In this document: in pieces, positions 8,373 through 14,529 of the stretch
Numbering within the stretch: position 1 is the stretch's first letter
How the letters are laid out: every line of letters starts with the position of its first letter
Assembly: GCA_018711755.1 (NCBI GenBank)
Contig: DVHY01000090.1
Location: forward strand, 1 to 16,489
Direction of reading: 5' to 3'
From: Candidatus Limivicinus faecipullorum
GTDB lineage: Bacteria > Bacillota > Clostridia > Oscillospirales > Oscillospiraceae
DNA length: 16,489 nt
Made by a program: the position numbers and the translations under genes
Notes under the pieces: model-generated
Told to the model about the DNA's origin: nothing
What the model saw: only the letters and a program-made list of their open reading frames with translations
Database searches by the model: none

Positions 8373-8418
8373 GATGTCTCCTCCTGTATTGTTTTTAAAT
8401 TACTTATCTATCTCGCAA

Positions 8419-8979
8419 TTACTTTCCAGTCTTTGCGGTGACGCTATTTTCATAGGCGGTGCGGAATGTTACGGTGAGCCAGCCCCAGACCAGGCCGAAT
8501 ACACAGTAGAACAGCTCCACCAAGCCAAAGGCCACAAAATTGCCGGTGTAGGGAGCGGCCACGCCTCCGGCGATATAGCCCATAATGCCGAAGTAGGCTC
8601 CGGCGCCCACAAAGAGGGCGGGAACATAGCTGAGTATTTCAACCTTCTCGCAGCAGATGCAGGGGATGACTATAATCAGGATAGCCAGAGGCACCCCGAA
8701 GAAGCCTCCCACGAATCCGCCGAACCAGCCCCCCAGCACCATGATCCCAATGGAGGCGGCTATGCCTATCACATAGGCTATGAAGGCTTTCACTCCGCCC
8801 TTAACATTGCACCCGCCCAGGAAATAGCAGGCCCAGGCCTGGAAGGCTATCCAGGAACCGCCGCCGGCCAGGAGGCTGCCCACAATGGTGTTTGCCGCCA
8901 GGAGCTGATCAATTATCTGCATGACCGTTGCCAGGACGGCAACTATAATTGGGCCGACTATGTACTTGCTGAACTTCAT
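8419..8979 (-). CDS. DUF1097 family inner-membrane protein
   Basis: A 186-residue polytopic membrane protein with about six hydrophobic segments (near 7-28, 35-53, 66-82, 84-108, 117-140 and 146-170). The segment with WACYFLGGCNVKGGVKAF and the later EILSYVPALFVGAGAYFG match my memory of the DUF1097 family, which includes E. coli YcdZ. No transport activity is established for the family that I can cite. In this operon it is the only membrane protein, so uptake or efflux of the pathway substrate is a natural hypothesis. Six cysteines are present, including a CICC cluster near 110-113 in a hydrophobic context. AGGAGG lies seven to eight bases before the ATG. It is separated from lsrF by a 175-base structured spacer, unlike the other tight junctions. 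Confidence 0.8.
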   Translation of the reverse strand: MKFSKYIVGPIIVAVLATVMQIIDQLLAANTIVGSLLAGGGSWIAFQAWACYFLGGCNVKGGVKAFIAYVIGIAASIGIMVLGGWFGGFVGGFFGVPLAILIIVIPCICCEKVEILSYVPALFVGAGAYFGIMGYIAGGVAAPYTGNFVAFGLVELFYCVFGLVWGWLTVTFRTAYENSVTAKTGK

Positions 8980-9053
8980 ACTTTTTCCTCCTATTATTTT
9001 TTTACCTGTTTTCCCGTATTTGATTTGACTTAAAGGGATGCCGCAAGTATAAT

Positions 9054-9131
9054 AAGAGGGTGAGCATTTATGCTCCGCCCGGAGGGTATACGGCTGTGCG
9101 TTGTGGAAGGCAAGCGGCCGTGTACCCTCTT
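9054..9131 (-). other. Structured intercistronic segment between lsrF and DUF1097
   Basis: In the 175-base gap 8980-9154, the minus-strand RNA can form a 13-bp stem (arms 9129-9117 and 9094-9082, one T/C difference allowing a G-U pair). This is followed by a small palindromic hairpin GAGCAT/ATGCTC (9075-9062). The 5' arm can alternatively pair over 8 bp with ACCCTCTT at 9061-9054, so the two folds exclude each other. There is no T-run after it on the minus strand, so it is not a standard terminator in that direction. The T-rich flank is on the plus-strand side. It could be an mRNA processing or stability element, an attenuator tuning the last two genes, or a REP-like repeat. Confidence 0.5.
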
Positions 9132-9154
9132 TTCTCTTATTTTACATCAAAAGT

Positions 9155-10033
9155 TCAGTTCTTCTCACTGAGGTAGAACTCATAGGCCTCCTTGTCGCTG
9201 AAGCCCTCATGGACCACCTTGGCCACGGCCTTGCACATGGCTATGGGACATTCGCTCTGGAATATGTTCCGGCCCATGTCCACGCCCCGGGCACCGCTCT
9301 GTATGGCCCTGTAGGCCATGGTGAGAGCCTCGGCCTCCGGCAGTTTCTTGCCTCCGGCTATGACTATAGGCACCGGGCAGGCGGCCACCACATTTTCAAA
9401 GTCCTCGCAGAAATAGGTCTTTACCATGCTGGCCCCCAGCTCCGCCAGGATGCGGGTGGCCAGGAGGAAGTACTTGGGTGTGCGCTCCATCTCCTTGCCC
9501 ACGGCGGTGACGCCCATCACCGGCACGCCGTATCGATAGCCCGCGTCCGCAGCTCGGCACAGCGTCTCCAGGGAGTCCCGCTCCCCGGCTCCGCCCACAA
9601 AGCACTGGATTGCCAGGGCGGAGGCGTTCATGCGCAGGGCATCCTCCATGTCCACCCCCAGGCCGCAGCCCTGGCTCATGTCCTCAAAGAGTACCGAGCT
9701 GTCGTGGGTGGCTCTCAGGCAGACGGCCTTGTTCAGGGTGGGGGGGATGCAGCTTCTCAGAGCGCCTCTGGTGCCCATGAGCACGTCGGCATACTCGCAC
9801 AGAGGGGCTATGCTCACATCCAGGCGCTCAAGCCCTGCGGTGGAGCCCATTATGTAGCCGTGGTCAAAGGCCAGCATGACAGTGTTGCCGGACTTGGGGG
9901 AGAAAATACGGGACAGGCGGTTTTTCATGCCCCAGTCGGTGTTGCCCAGACCCTTGGCGAAAAAGCCCTGGTCCGGGGCGGCCACATCCAGGTGGTAGTC
10001 CTTTGCGGCCTTGTTTCCTATTGCATCAGCCAT
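9155..10033 (-). CDS. lsrF: LsrF-like aldolase/thiolase (class I aldolase fold)
   Basis: A 292-residue cytoplasmic enzyme strongly resembling E. coli LsrF along its whole length. Shared blocks include DWGMKNRLSRIF, TVMLAFDHGY, ADVLMGTRGALRS, CPVPIVIAGGKKLPE and GVDMGRNIFQS. The residues corresponding to LsrF's catalytic Asp57, His58 and Lys203 are present as Asp57-His58 (FDHGY) and Lys205 (MVKTYF). E. coli LsrF transfers the acetyl group of 3-hydroxy-5-phosphonooxypentane-2,4-dione to CoA, giving DHAP and acetyl-CoA, the last step of AI-2 breakdown. The same fold includes DHAP-forming aldolases, so the true substrate is open. AAGGAG lies nine bases before the ATG and contains the end of dhaK, only six bases upstream, so translation is coupled. 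No LsrACDB transporter or LsrK kinase accompanies it. Confidence 0.9.
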   Translation of the reverse strand: MADAIGNKAAKDYHLDVAAPDQGFFAKGLGNTDWGMKNRLSRIFSPKSGNTVMLAFDHGYIMGSTAGLERLDVSIAPLCEYADVLMGTRGALRSCIPPTLNKAVCLRATHDSSVLFEDMSQGCGLGVDMEDALRMNASALAIQCFVGGAGERDSLETLCRAADAGYRYGVPVMGVTAVGKEMERTPKYFLLATRILAELGASMVKTYFCEDFENVVAACPVPIVIAGGKKLPEAEALTMAYRAIQSGARGVDMGRNIFQSECPIAMCKAVAKVVHEGFSDKEAYEFYLSEKN

Positions 10034-10039
10034 TTTGCA

Positions 10040-11038
10040 TTACTCCTTAAAGAAAGCGGCGGTGTGGGCCGGAGTGTTCCACAGACGCAGAGTCTCTTCA
10101 TCCCACTTGGCTATGTTCAGCTGGAAGCCGGCCTGCTCCTGGACGGTGAGTATCTCCCCCACCATATTGGCGACCACTTCAATGCCCAGGCTCTCCAGAT
10201 ACTTCACGCAGTCCTTGTAGAGGATGAACATCTCCATAAGAGTGGTGGCCCCGGAACCGTTAATCATGACGAAGGCCTTGTCGCCCTTCACCAGGGGGAT
10301 GTCCTTCACCAGAGCGTTGGCCATTATCTCCACGGTCTCCTTGGCGCTCTTCATTGGCTGGCGTCCGCCGCCGCCCTCGCCGTGCTGGCCCATGCCTATC
10401 TCCATATCCACATCCCCCAGATCACCGAACTCGGCGCCGGTGGCGGGGTGAGTGGCGCAGCGGGCAGCCACGGCTATGGTAGCCATGGAGTCGGCATACT
10501 TCTGGGCAATGTCCGCCACCTCGTCCAGGCTCTTGCCCTCCCGGGCGGCGGCAGCTGCAATGTGGTACAGGGGGATGGCTCCGGCCAGACCCCGGCGGTC
10601 GTCGGAGTTGGAGCGGGGAGCGTTGGAGATGTCCTCCTGGGTGACCACCTTGCGCACGTTCATCCCGGCCTTGGCCACCATCTTCATGACCATATTGCCG
10701 CAGAGCATGTCGCCGGCGTGGTTGAGCACCAGCAGCAGTACACCCTTGCCCTTGTCCGCCAGCTTCACCGCCTCGAACACCACCTGGGGATTGGGAGCGG
10801 CAAACACGTCGCCCACCACCTGGATGTCCAGCATGCCTTTGCCCACGAAGCCCGCCTGGGCAGGCTCATGGCCGCTGCCGCCGAAGGTGACTATGGTGAC
10901 TCTGTCCGCATCCTTCAATGCCTTGCTGATGACCATATGTCCCTGCACGTCCACGATGTCCCCGTGGGCCAGGGCCATGCCCTCCAGCAGCTCGTCGGTG
11001 AGAGTGTTTGGATCGTTGAGAAACTTCTTCATTTTCAT
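10040..11038 (-). CDS. dhaK: DhaK-like dihydroxyacetone kinase substrate-binding subunit
   Basis: A 332-residue protein of the DhaK family, which holds its carbonyl substrate through a hemiaminal bond to a histidine while DhaL supplies phosphate. The key positions are kept: His57 in GGSGHEPAQAGF, Asp110 in LNHAGDML, and the covalent His219 in MEIGMGQHGE (E. coli numbering 56, 109 and 218). Around His219 the sequence is unusual: GQHGEGGGGRQP replaces the common GIHGEPG, and NHAGD replaces NYTGD. This suggests a specialised substrate pocket. AGGAGG precedes the ATG by nine bases. The gene follows dhaL by 56 bases, the reverse of the usual dhaK-dhaL order, and no dhaM is present. The substrate may be dihydroxyacetone or another short ketose or dicarbonyl. 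Confidence 0.9.
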   Translation of the reverse strand: MKMKKFLNDPNTLTDELLEGMALAHGDIVDVQGHMVISKALKDADRVTIVTFGGSGHEPAQAGFVGKGMLDIQVVGDVFAAPNPQVVFEAVKLADKGKGVLLLVLNHAGDMLCGNMVMKMVAKAGMNVRKVVTQEDISNAPRSNSDDRRGLAGAIPLYHIAAAAAREGKSLDEVADIAQKYADSMATIAVAARCATHPATGAEFGDLGDVDMEIGMGQHGEGGGGRQPMKSAKETVEIMANALVKDIPLVKGDKAFVMINGSGATTLMEMFILYKDCVKYLESLGIEVVANMVGEILTVQEQAGFQLNIAKWDEETLRLWNTPAHTAAFFKE

Positions 11039-11094
11039 GGTGCTTTTCCTCCTGTTTGATTTTATTTTTATTTAATTTTCAAGCCTTCTGTCTT

Positions 11095-11700
11095 TTACTT
11101 TCCCGCAAGCCCGGCAAAGAAATAGCTCATGGACACCGCCCCGGCGTCAGGGGTGCCCAGGGTGGCCTCCCCGTAGCTTCTGGCCCGGCCGAACCTGGAG
11201 ACGAAGTTTTTGCTGTTCTCCGCCCCTTTCAAGGCCGCCTCCGCCGCCGCGGCAAATATCTCCGCCTCGTCGTCCCCGGCGGTCTGCATGGCCGCCGTGG
11301 CGGGTATCAGGGCGTCCATCATGGTCTTGTCACCCACCTTGGCCTTGGACAGGGCAAAGAGCGTCTCATAGGCTTGGCGGAACATCTCCTTCAGCTCCCC
11401 GGCACTTATCTCATCCCCCTCCGGGGCCGCCTCCTGGAGCCCGTCCAGCCAGGTGTTCCAAAGGGGCACGGCGCTGCCGCCGTTTATCATCATCACCGCC
11501 ATGGCCGCATCATCCAGCATGGCCTTGATGCCCCCCTGGCTCTCCTCCACCGCCGTCTCTATGGCGGCGCTTATCTTGCTCATGGTTATGCCGTGGTCGG
11601 CGTCGCCGAATTTGGAGTCTATCTCCGTCAGCTCCCCCTCCGCCCCCGCCACCCGGCGGCAGGCCTTCACTATCCTGTCTCTGAGCTCCTGCTTGGTCAT
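11095..11700 (-). CDS. dhaL: DhaL-like nucleotide-binding kinase subunit
   Basis: A 201-residue helical kinase subunit that binds ADP/ATP and magnesium and phosphorylates the substrate held by DhaK. The three Mg-coordinating aspartates of the family are present as Asp28, Asp33 and Asp35 in EIDSKFGDADHGITM. Other landmarks are MINGGSAVPLWNTW (about 71-84), KVGDKTMMDAL (about 121-131) and the C-terminal GRARSYGEATLGTPDAGA lid region. The start at 11700 is chosen because GGAGGG lies seven bases upstream. The in-frame ATG at 11715 and GTG at 11733 have no ribosome binding site. It is the first gene of the operon, about 50 bases after the predicted transcription start. Without DhaM, the phosphate donor (ATP or a distant PTS component) is unclear. 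Confidence 0.9.
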   Translation of the reverse strand: MTKQELRDRIVKACRRVAGAEGELTEIDSKFGDADHGITMSKISAAIETAVEESQGGIKAMLDDAAMAVMMINGGSAVPLWNTWLDGLQEAAPEGDEISAGELKEMFRQAYETLFALSKAKVGDKTMMDALIPATAAMQTAGDDEAEIFAAAAEAALKGAENSKNFVSRFGRARSYGEATLGTPDAGAVSMSYFFAGLAGK

Positions 11701-11707
11701 ACGTATG

Positions 11708-11713
11708 CCCTCC
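11708..11713 (-). promoter_or_regulatory. Ribosome binding site deciding the dhaL start
   Basis: GGAGGG on the minus strand, seven bases before the ATG at 11700. It overlaps the upstream in-frame ATG (11715-11713), which argues against that longer start. Confidence 0.8.
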
Positions 11714-11721
11714 ATGTTATT

Positions 11722-11742
11722 AACAAATGTCACGAATTTGTT
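11722..11742 (-). promoter_or_regulatory. Inverted repeat in the dhaL leader, possible operator
   Basis: A perfect 7-bp inverted repeat AACAAAT / ATTTGTT with a 7-base spacer lies just downstream of the predicted transcription start, before the ribosome binding site. Its position suits a repressor operator for the adjacent SorC-type regulator. Only sequence symmetry supports this. Confidence 0.45.
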
Positions 11743-11757
11743 TGCTTTTATGATTTA

Positions 11758-11786
11758 AAGATAACATATGTAACTCACCCTTACAA
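11758..11786 (-). promoter_or_regulatory. Probable promoter of the dhaL-dhaK-lsrF operon
   Basis: On the minus strand, TTGTAA (11786-11781) and TATCTT (11763-11758) are 17 bases apart. Both boxes match the consensus at four of six positions, so the promoter is weaker than those of sorC or metK, as expected for a regulated operon. It lies directly after the sorC terminator and between two palindromes. Confidence 0.55.
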
Positions 11787-11789
11787 GTC

Positions 11790-11810
11790 TTTTTTGCATA
11801 ATGCAAAAAA
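11790..11810. promoter_or_regulatory. Perfect 21-base palindrome upstream of the operon promoter
   Basis: Two 10-base arms, TTTTTTGCAT and ATGCAAAAAA, flank a single central A. It ends four bases before the -35 box of the dhaL promoter, a position typical of an activator or upstream repressor site. It partly coincides with the T-tract of the sorC terminator. The likely ligand is the SorC-family regulator encoded alongside. Confidence 0.6.
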
Positions 11811-11861
11811 ATTTGGCTAAACCGCAAAAAGCCTCTTTCGGCTTTTGTGTAGTTTAGCCAA
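11805..11861 (-). terminator. Intrinsic terminator of the SorC-family regulator gene
   Basis: A long stem (arms 11813-11833 and 11840-11861, with a small internal mismatch) is followed on the minus strand by ATTTTTTT (11812-11805). It begins about 18 bases after the regulator's stop and should insulate the regulator from the dhaL operon. Confidence 0.9.
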
Positions 11862-11878
11862 GTATGGTTTGGTTTGAC

Positions 11879-12829
11879 TTACATAGCGGGCTTTTCCGCC
11901 CTGTCCAACACCCGCTCCGCCAGGCTGCATGGCAGCACCAGGGTATCGATCAGTTTAAGGCGCAGGGCTCCGATCACGCTCTCCTCCTTCAGATGGGCCG
12001 AGCACAGGGCGGCCACCCGCCCCGCGCGCCCCAGCTGTTCCAGGGAACACTGGATAACGTTATCCACGTCCGGGTGGATGAGCTGACCCTCTTCGTCATA
12101 GTAGTGGGCCAGTATGCGGCCCACCGCCCGGCGGCGCAGCAGCTGGCCCCCGTAGCGGTACTCCACACCCAAGTCCGGGTAGGAGGGGTAGTTGGACACG
12201 TTCACAAAGGCCAGGTCTATGCTCTCCCAGCGCTGGGACACGGAGCGGAAGGTCTCCATGTTGCGTATCATGGCCAGCTCCTGTTCCGAGTCGAATATGG
12301 CGGGAAAGTACAGATAATCCGCCTGGCAGCCCAGTTTCCCCGAGATTATCCTCACCAGCTCGTTGGTATGGTAGCCCCGGTAGGAGGCCCCTATGCCGCC
12401 GATGAGGGGGAAGAGCCGCCCGGCTTCGTGCCGCTCCCCGGGCCCCGGCTCGGCACTGTCGGCCATGCGGCCCATCATGGAGCCCCAGCCGATGCCTATG
12501 TTCTCCGCCCCCTCCTCAAAGCAGAGGCGAAATGCGGCGCAGGCCACGGCGTTGTCCGTAGCGTCGGCGGAGGCCGCATCCGGCTGCACCAGAGCCCGGC
12601 GCAGGCCAAAACAGCTCTCCAGCCGTTTTGCCGCCAGCTGCTCCCGGCTCTGTACGTCATTTATGGTTATGGTCACCAGGCCGCAGTTTCTGGCCTCGGT
12701 GAGCAGCAGGCTCACCAGGGGACGGGAAATGCCCAGTTCCTTTGCTATCTGGTTTTGGGTCATGTCCCGCTCATAGTACATATGGGCCACGTTCAGCATG
12801 CGCTCTATCTTTTTATCGGCAGGGATCAT
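11879..12829 (-). CDS. SorC/DeoR-type (LsrR-like) sugar-responsive regulator
   Basis: A 316-residue transcription factor with an N-terminal helix-turn-helix (about 23-47, MTQNQIAKELGISRPLVSLL) and a C-terminal SorC sugar-phosphate-binding domain (about 60-316, with IGIGWGSMMGRM near 110-122 and LFPLIGGIGASYRGYHTNELVR). Members such as LsrR, SorC and DeoR bind a phosphorylated sugar and control the neighbouring catabolic operon. LsrR responds to phospho-AI-2. Here the gene sits immediately upstream of dhaL in the same direction with its own strong promoter and terminator, so it is probably the dedicated regulator of that operon. AAGGAG lies eight bases before the ATG. Similarity to LsrR specifically cannot be settled without alignment. 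Confidence 0.9.
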   Translation of the reverse strand: MIPADKKIERMLNVAHMYYERDMTQNQIAKELGISRPLVSLLLTEARNCGLVTITINDVQSREQLAAKRLESCFGLRRALVQPDAASADATDNAVACAAFRLCFEEGAENIGIGWGSMMGRMADSAEPGPGERHEAGRLFPLIGGIGASYRGYHTNELVRIISGKLGCQADYLYFPAIFDSEQELAMIRNMETFRSVSQRWESIDLAFVNVSNYPSYPDLGVEYRYGGQLLRRRAVGRILAHYYDEEGQLIHPDVDNVIQCSLEQLGRAGRVAALCSAHLKEESVIGALRLKLIDTLVLPCSLAERVLDRAEKPAM

Positions 12830-12859
12830 CTGATTTCTCCTTTGTCAAGGGCTGCGAAA

Positions 12860-12888
12860 ATAATAGCATTGAATTTCACATCTGTCAA
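12860..12888 (-). promoter_or_regulatory. Strong promoter of the SorC-family regulator
   Basis: Perfect TTGACA (12888-12883), a 17-base spacer and TATTAT (12865-12860), with a TGC extended -10 element. The transcript would start about 25 bases before the ATG. Confidence 0.85.
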
Positions 12889-12912
12889 GTTTTGTCGCCG
12901 TAAAAATATGGA

Positions 12913-12949
12913 AAAAGCCGCCGGTTCAGAATTTGAACCGGCGGCTTTT
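12913..12949 (-). terminator. Intrinsic terminator of metK
   Basis: A perfect 15-bp inverted repeat (arms 12913-12927 and 12935-12949, 7-base loop) with a TTTT run at the end on the minus strand. It lies 11 bases after the metK stop and just before the regulator's promoter. Confidence 0.92.
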
Positions 12950-12960
12950 GCGGTTTTCCT

Positions 12961-14145
12961 TTACTGCTCCAGAGCATCCAGCAGGGCCCGGGTGCGGTCG
13001 GTCTTTTCCCAGGAGACTCCCAGGTCCTCCCGGCCCATGTGGCCGTAGGCGGCCAGCTGCCGGTAGATGGGGCGGCGCAGGTCCAGGTCCCGGATAATGG
13101 CGCTGGGCCGCAGGTCAAAGACCTTCTGTACGGCCTTTTCCAGCTCGCCGTCCGGCACCTTGCCGGTGCCGAAGGTCTCCACCAGCACGGACACGGGAGA
13201 GGCCACGCCTATGGCGTAGGCCAGCTCCACCTGGCAGCGGGAGGCAAGGCCCGCGGCCACCACGTTCTTGGCCACATACCTTGCGGCATAGGCTGCGGAG
13301 CGGTCCACCTTGGTTGGGTCCTTTCCGGAGAAAGCCCCGCCCCCGTGGGGGGCGCTGCCGCCGTAGGTATCCACTATTATCTTTCTGCCGGTGAGGCCGG
13401 AGTCCCCCTGGGGTCCGCCGATGACGAAGCGGCCGGTGGGGTTTATAAGATACCTGGTTTTCCCGTCCAGGAGAGCGGCGGGGACGGTGGGCTTTATCAC
13501 CCGCTCTATCATGTCCCGGCGTATCTGCTCCAGCTCCGCCTCCGGGGCATGCTGGGTGGAGATGACCACCGTGTCCACCCGGACGGGGCGGCGGTCTTCG
13601 TCGTATTCCACGGTGACCTGGGTCTTGCCGTCGGGCCGCAGGTAGCTCAGCTCCCCGGACTTTCTCACGGCGGCCAGGCGCTTTGCCAGCTTGTGGGCCA
13701 GGGAGATGGCCAGGGGCATCAGCTCCGCCGTCTCGTCGCAGGCATAGCCGAACATCATGCCCTGGTCCCCCGCGCCGTTTTGCAGCTGCTCTTCTTCCCC
13801 GGTCTTGTTCTCCAGGGCCTTGTCCACGCCCAGGGCGATGTCCCCGGACTGCTCGTCGATATTGGTGATGATGCCGCAGGTATCGCAGTCAAAGCCGTAC
13901 TTGGCCCGGTCGTAGCCTATGCCCCGTATGACCTCCCGGGTTATTTTGGGGATGTCCACATAGCAGCTGGTGCTTATCTCTCCCATGATGTGTACAAGGC
14001 CGGTGGAAACTGTGGTCTCGCAGGCCACGCGGCCCATGGGGTCCTGTTCCAGGATAGCGTCCAGCACCGCATCGGATATCTGGTCGCATATCTTATCGGG
14101 ATGCCCTTCGGTAACGGATTCGGAAGTAAAGAAATAGTGGCTCAT
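12961..14145 (-). CDS. metK: S-adenosylmethionine synthetase
   Basis: Cytoplasmic enzyme making S-adenosylmethionine from methionine and ATP. It has 394 residues, the normal length. Signature motifs are GHPDKICDQISDAVLD near the N-terminus, the hexapeptide-type GAGDQGMMFGYACDE (about 105-119), and the glycine-rich GGGAFSGKDPTKVDRSAAY (about 250-270) that forms the P-loop-like phosphate site. The ATG at 14145 is preferred over an in-frame GTG at 14175, because AAGGAG lies six bases before it and family members begin at this point. Expression is controlled by an S-box riboswitch and a consensus promoter upstream. The gene is monocistronic between that promoter and its own terminator. Its neighbour is the LsrF-like operon, and SAM is the metabolic source of AI-2 through LuxS, but no luxS or mtnN is in view. 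Confidence 0.98.
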   Translation of the reverse strand: MSHYFFTSESVTEGHPDKICDQISDAVLDAILEQDPMGRVACETTVSTGLVHIMGEISTSCYVDIPKITREVIRGIGYDRAKYGFDCDTCGIITNIDEQSGDIALGVDKALENKTGEEEQLQNGAGDQGMMFGYACDETAELMPLAISLAHKLAKRLAAVRKSGELSYLRPDGKTQVTVEYDEDRRPVRVDTVVISTQHAPEAELEQIRRDMIERVIKPTVPAALLDGKTRYLINPTGRFVIGGPQGDSGLTGRKIIVDTYGGSAPHGGGAFSGKDPTKVDRSAAYAARYVAKNVVAAGLASRCQVELAYAIGVASPVSVLVETFGTGKVPDGELEKAVQKVFDLRPSAIIRDLDLRRPIYRQLAAYGHMGREDLGVSWEKTDRTRALLDALEQ

Positions 14146-14284
14146 TGTGTTCTCCTTTTTAATTGTCTTTTTCACGGAAATTTCTGATGCCTAAAGCATC
14201 TTCAGTCGATCCTGCTTATTAAGTCTGACTGCATGCATCTTAACAGCACGATTTAAAACACCCTATTTCTGCTGAAACCATAAA

Positions 14285-14307
14285 CGCCCCGTCTATCCAA
14301 CGGAGCG
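14285..14307 (-). terminator. Candidate expression-platform hairpin of the metK S-box
   Basis: CGCTCCGT and ACGGGGCG (14307-14300 and 14292-14285) form an 8-bp stem with a 7-base loop, followed on the minus strand by TTTATGGTTT. It lies just 3' of the aptamer, where a SAM-induced terminator is expected. An overlapping alternative helix, TGCTGAA with TTCAGCA (14318-14312 and 14276-14270), encloses it. The T-tract is poor, so its efficiency is uncertain. Confidence 0.5.
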
Positions 14308-14321
14308 CAGCTTCAGCATAG

Positions 14322-14413
14322 CCTCATCTTGCGTCTACCGCCGGATTTGGCACCTTGCTTTCAGCAGGTTGCCGGGCTTCACAGGGCCGTTCCCTCCGCC
14401 ACTCTTGATAAGG
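14322..14413 (-). ncRNA. SAM-I (S-box) riboswitch aptamer
   Basis: The minus-strand leader of metK carries the S-box core in the right order: P1 5' strand CCTTATCAAGAG, GGCGGAGGGAACGGCCC, TGAAGCCCGGCAACC, a P3 hairpin with GCTGAAAGC, GGTGCCAAATCC, a short P4 (GCG/CGC), and the P1 3' strand GATGAGG. P1 pairs CCTTAT (14413-14408) with ATGAGG (14327-14322) with one wobble. S-box RNAs bind S-adenosylmethionine and switch off downstream methionine/SAM genes, here metK, its classic target. About 180 bases lie between the aptamer and the start codon. Those bases hold the expression platform and several small hairpins, such as GATGC/GCATC near 14180-14200. Confidence 0.96.
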
Positions 14414-14434
14414 TGTTTAAATTTTTACGGTGTC

Positions 14435-14462
14435 ATTATAACAGTTTTTCCCTGCTTGTCAA
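14435..14462 (-). promoter_or_regulatory. Consensus promoter of the S-box-metK unit
   Basis: Perfect TTGACA (14462-14457) and perfect TATAAT (14440-14435) with a 16-base spacer, ending about 20 bases before the aptamer. It should be strong, leaving control to the riboswitch. The divergent promoter of the GntR gene lies about 70 bases away on the other strand. Confidence 0.9.
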
Positions 14463-14529
14463 TAGTTTCTCCCTCTTTCTCCCCCTTTCCCCACCGGTGC
14501 GTCCCGCCATATTTTTTTCAAAACAGCTC

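Noticed and set aside
9082..9138. Plus-strand intrinsic terminator (stem followed by TTTTCTCTT)
   Set aside because: No plus-strand gene lies upstream for it to terminate, so the symmetry is better read as structure in the minus-strand mRNA.
9101..11059. Plus-strand open frame opposite lsrF and dhaK (652 codons)
   Set aside because: It spans two well-supported genes and their junction. The His/Gly-rich translation is typical of antisense shadows.
11735..11760. Catabolite-repression (cre) site before dhaL
   Set aside because: An AAAGCAAAC-like stretch resembles the consensus, but the central CG is missing and there is no proper symmetry.
12843..12850. Second TTGACA-like box just before the SorC gene
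   Set aside because: It lies directly against the ribosome binding site and has no possible -10 element before the start codon.
13039..14187. Plus-strand open frame opposite metK (382 codons)
   Set aside because: Shadow of metK, without a ribosome binding site or recognisable motifs.
14160..14260. A second riboswitch or T-box between the S-box and metK
   Set aside because: Only short 5-bp hairpins are present, with no T-box core or other recognised riboswitch motif.
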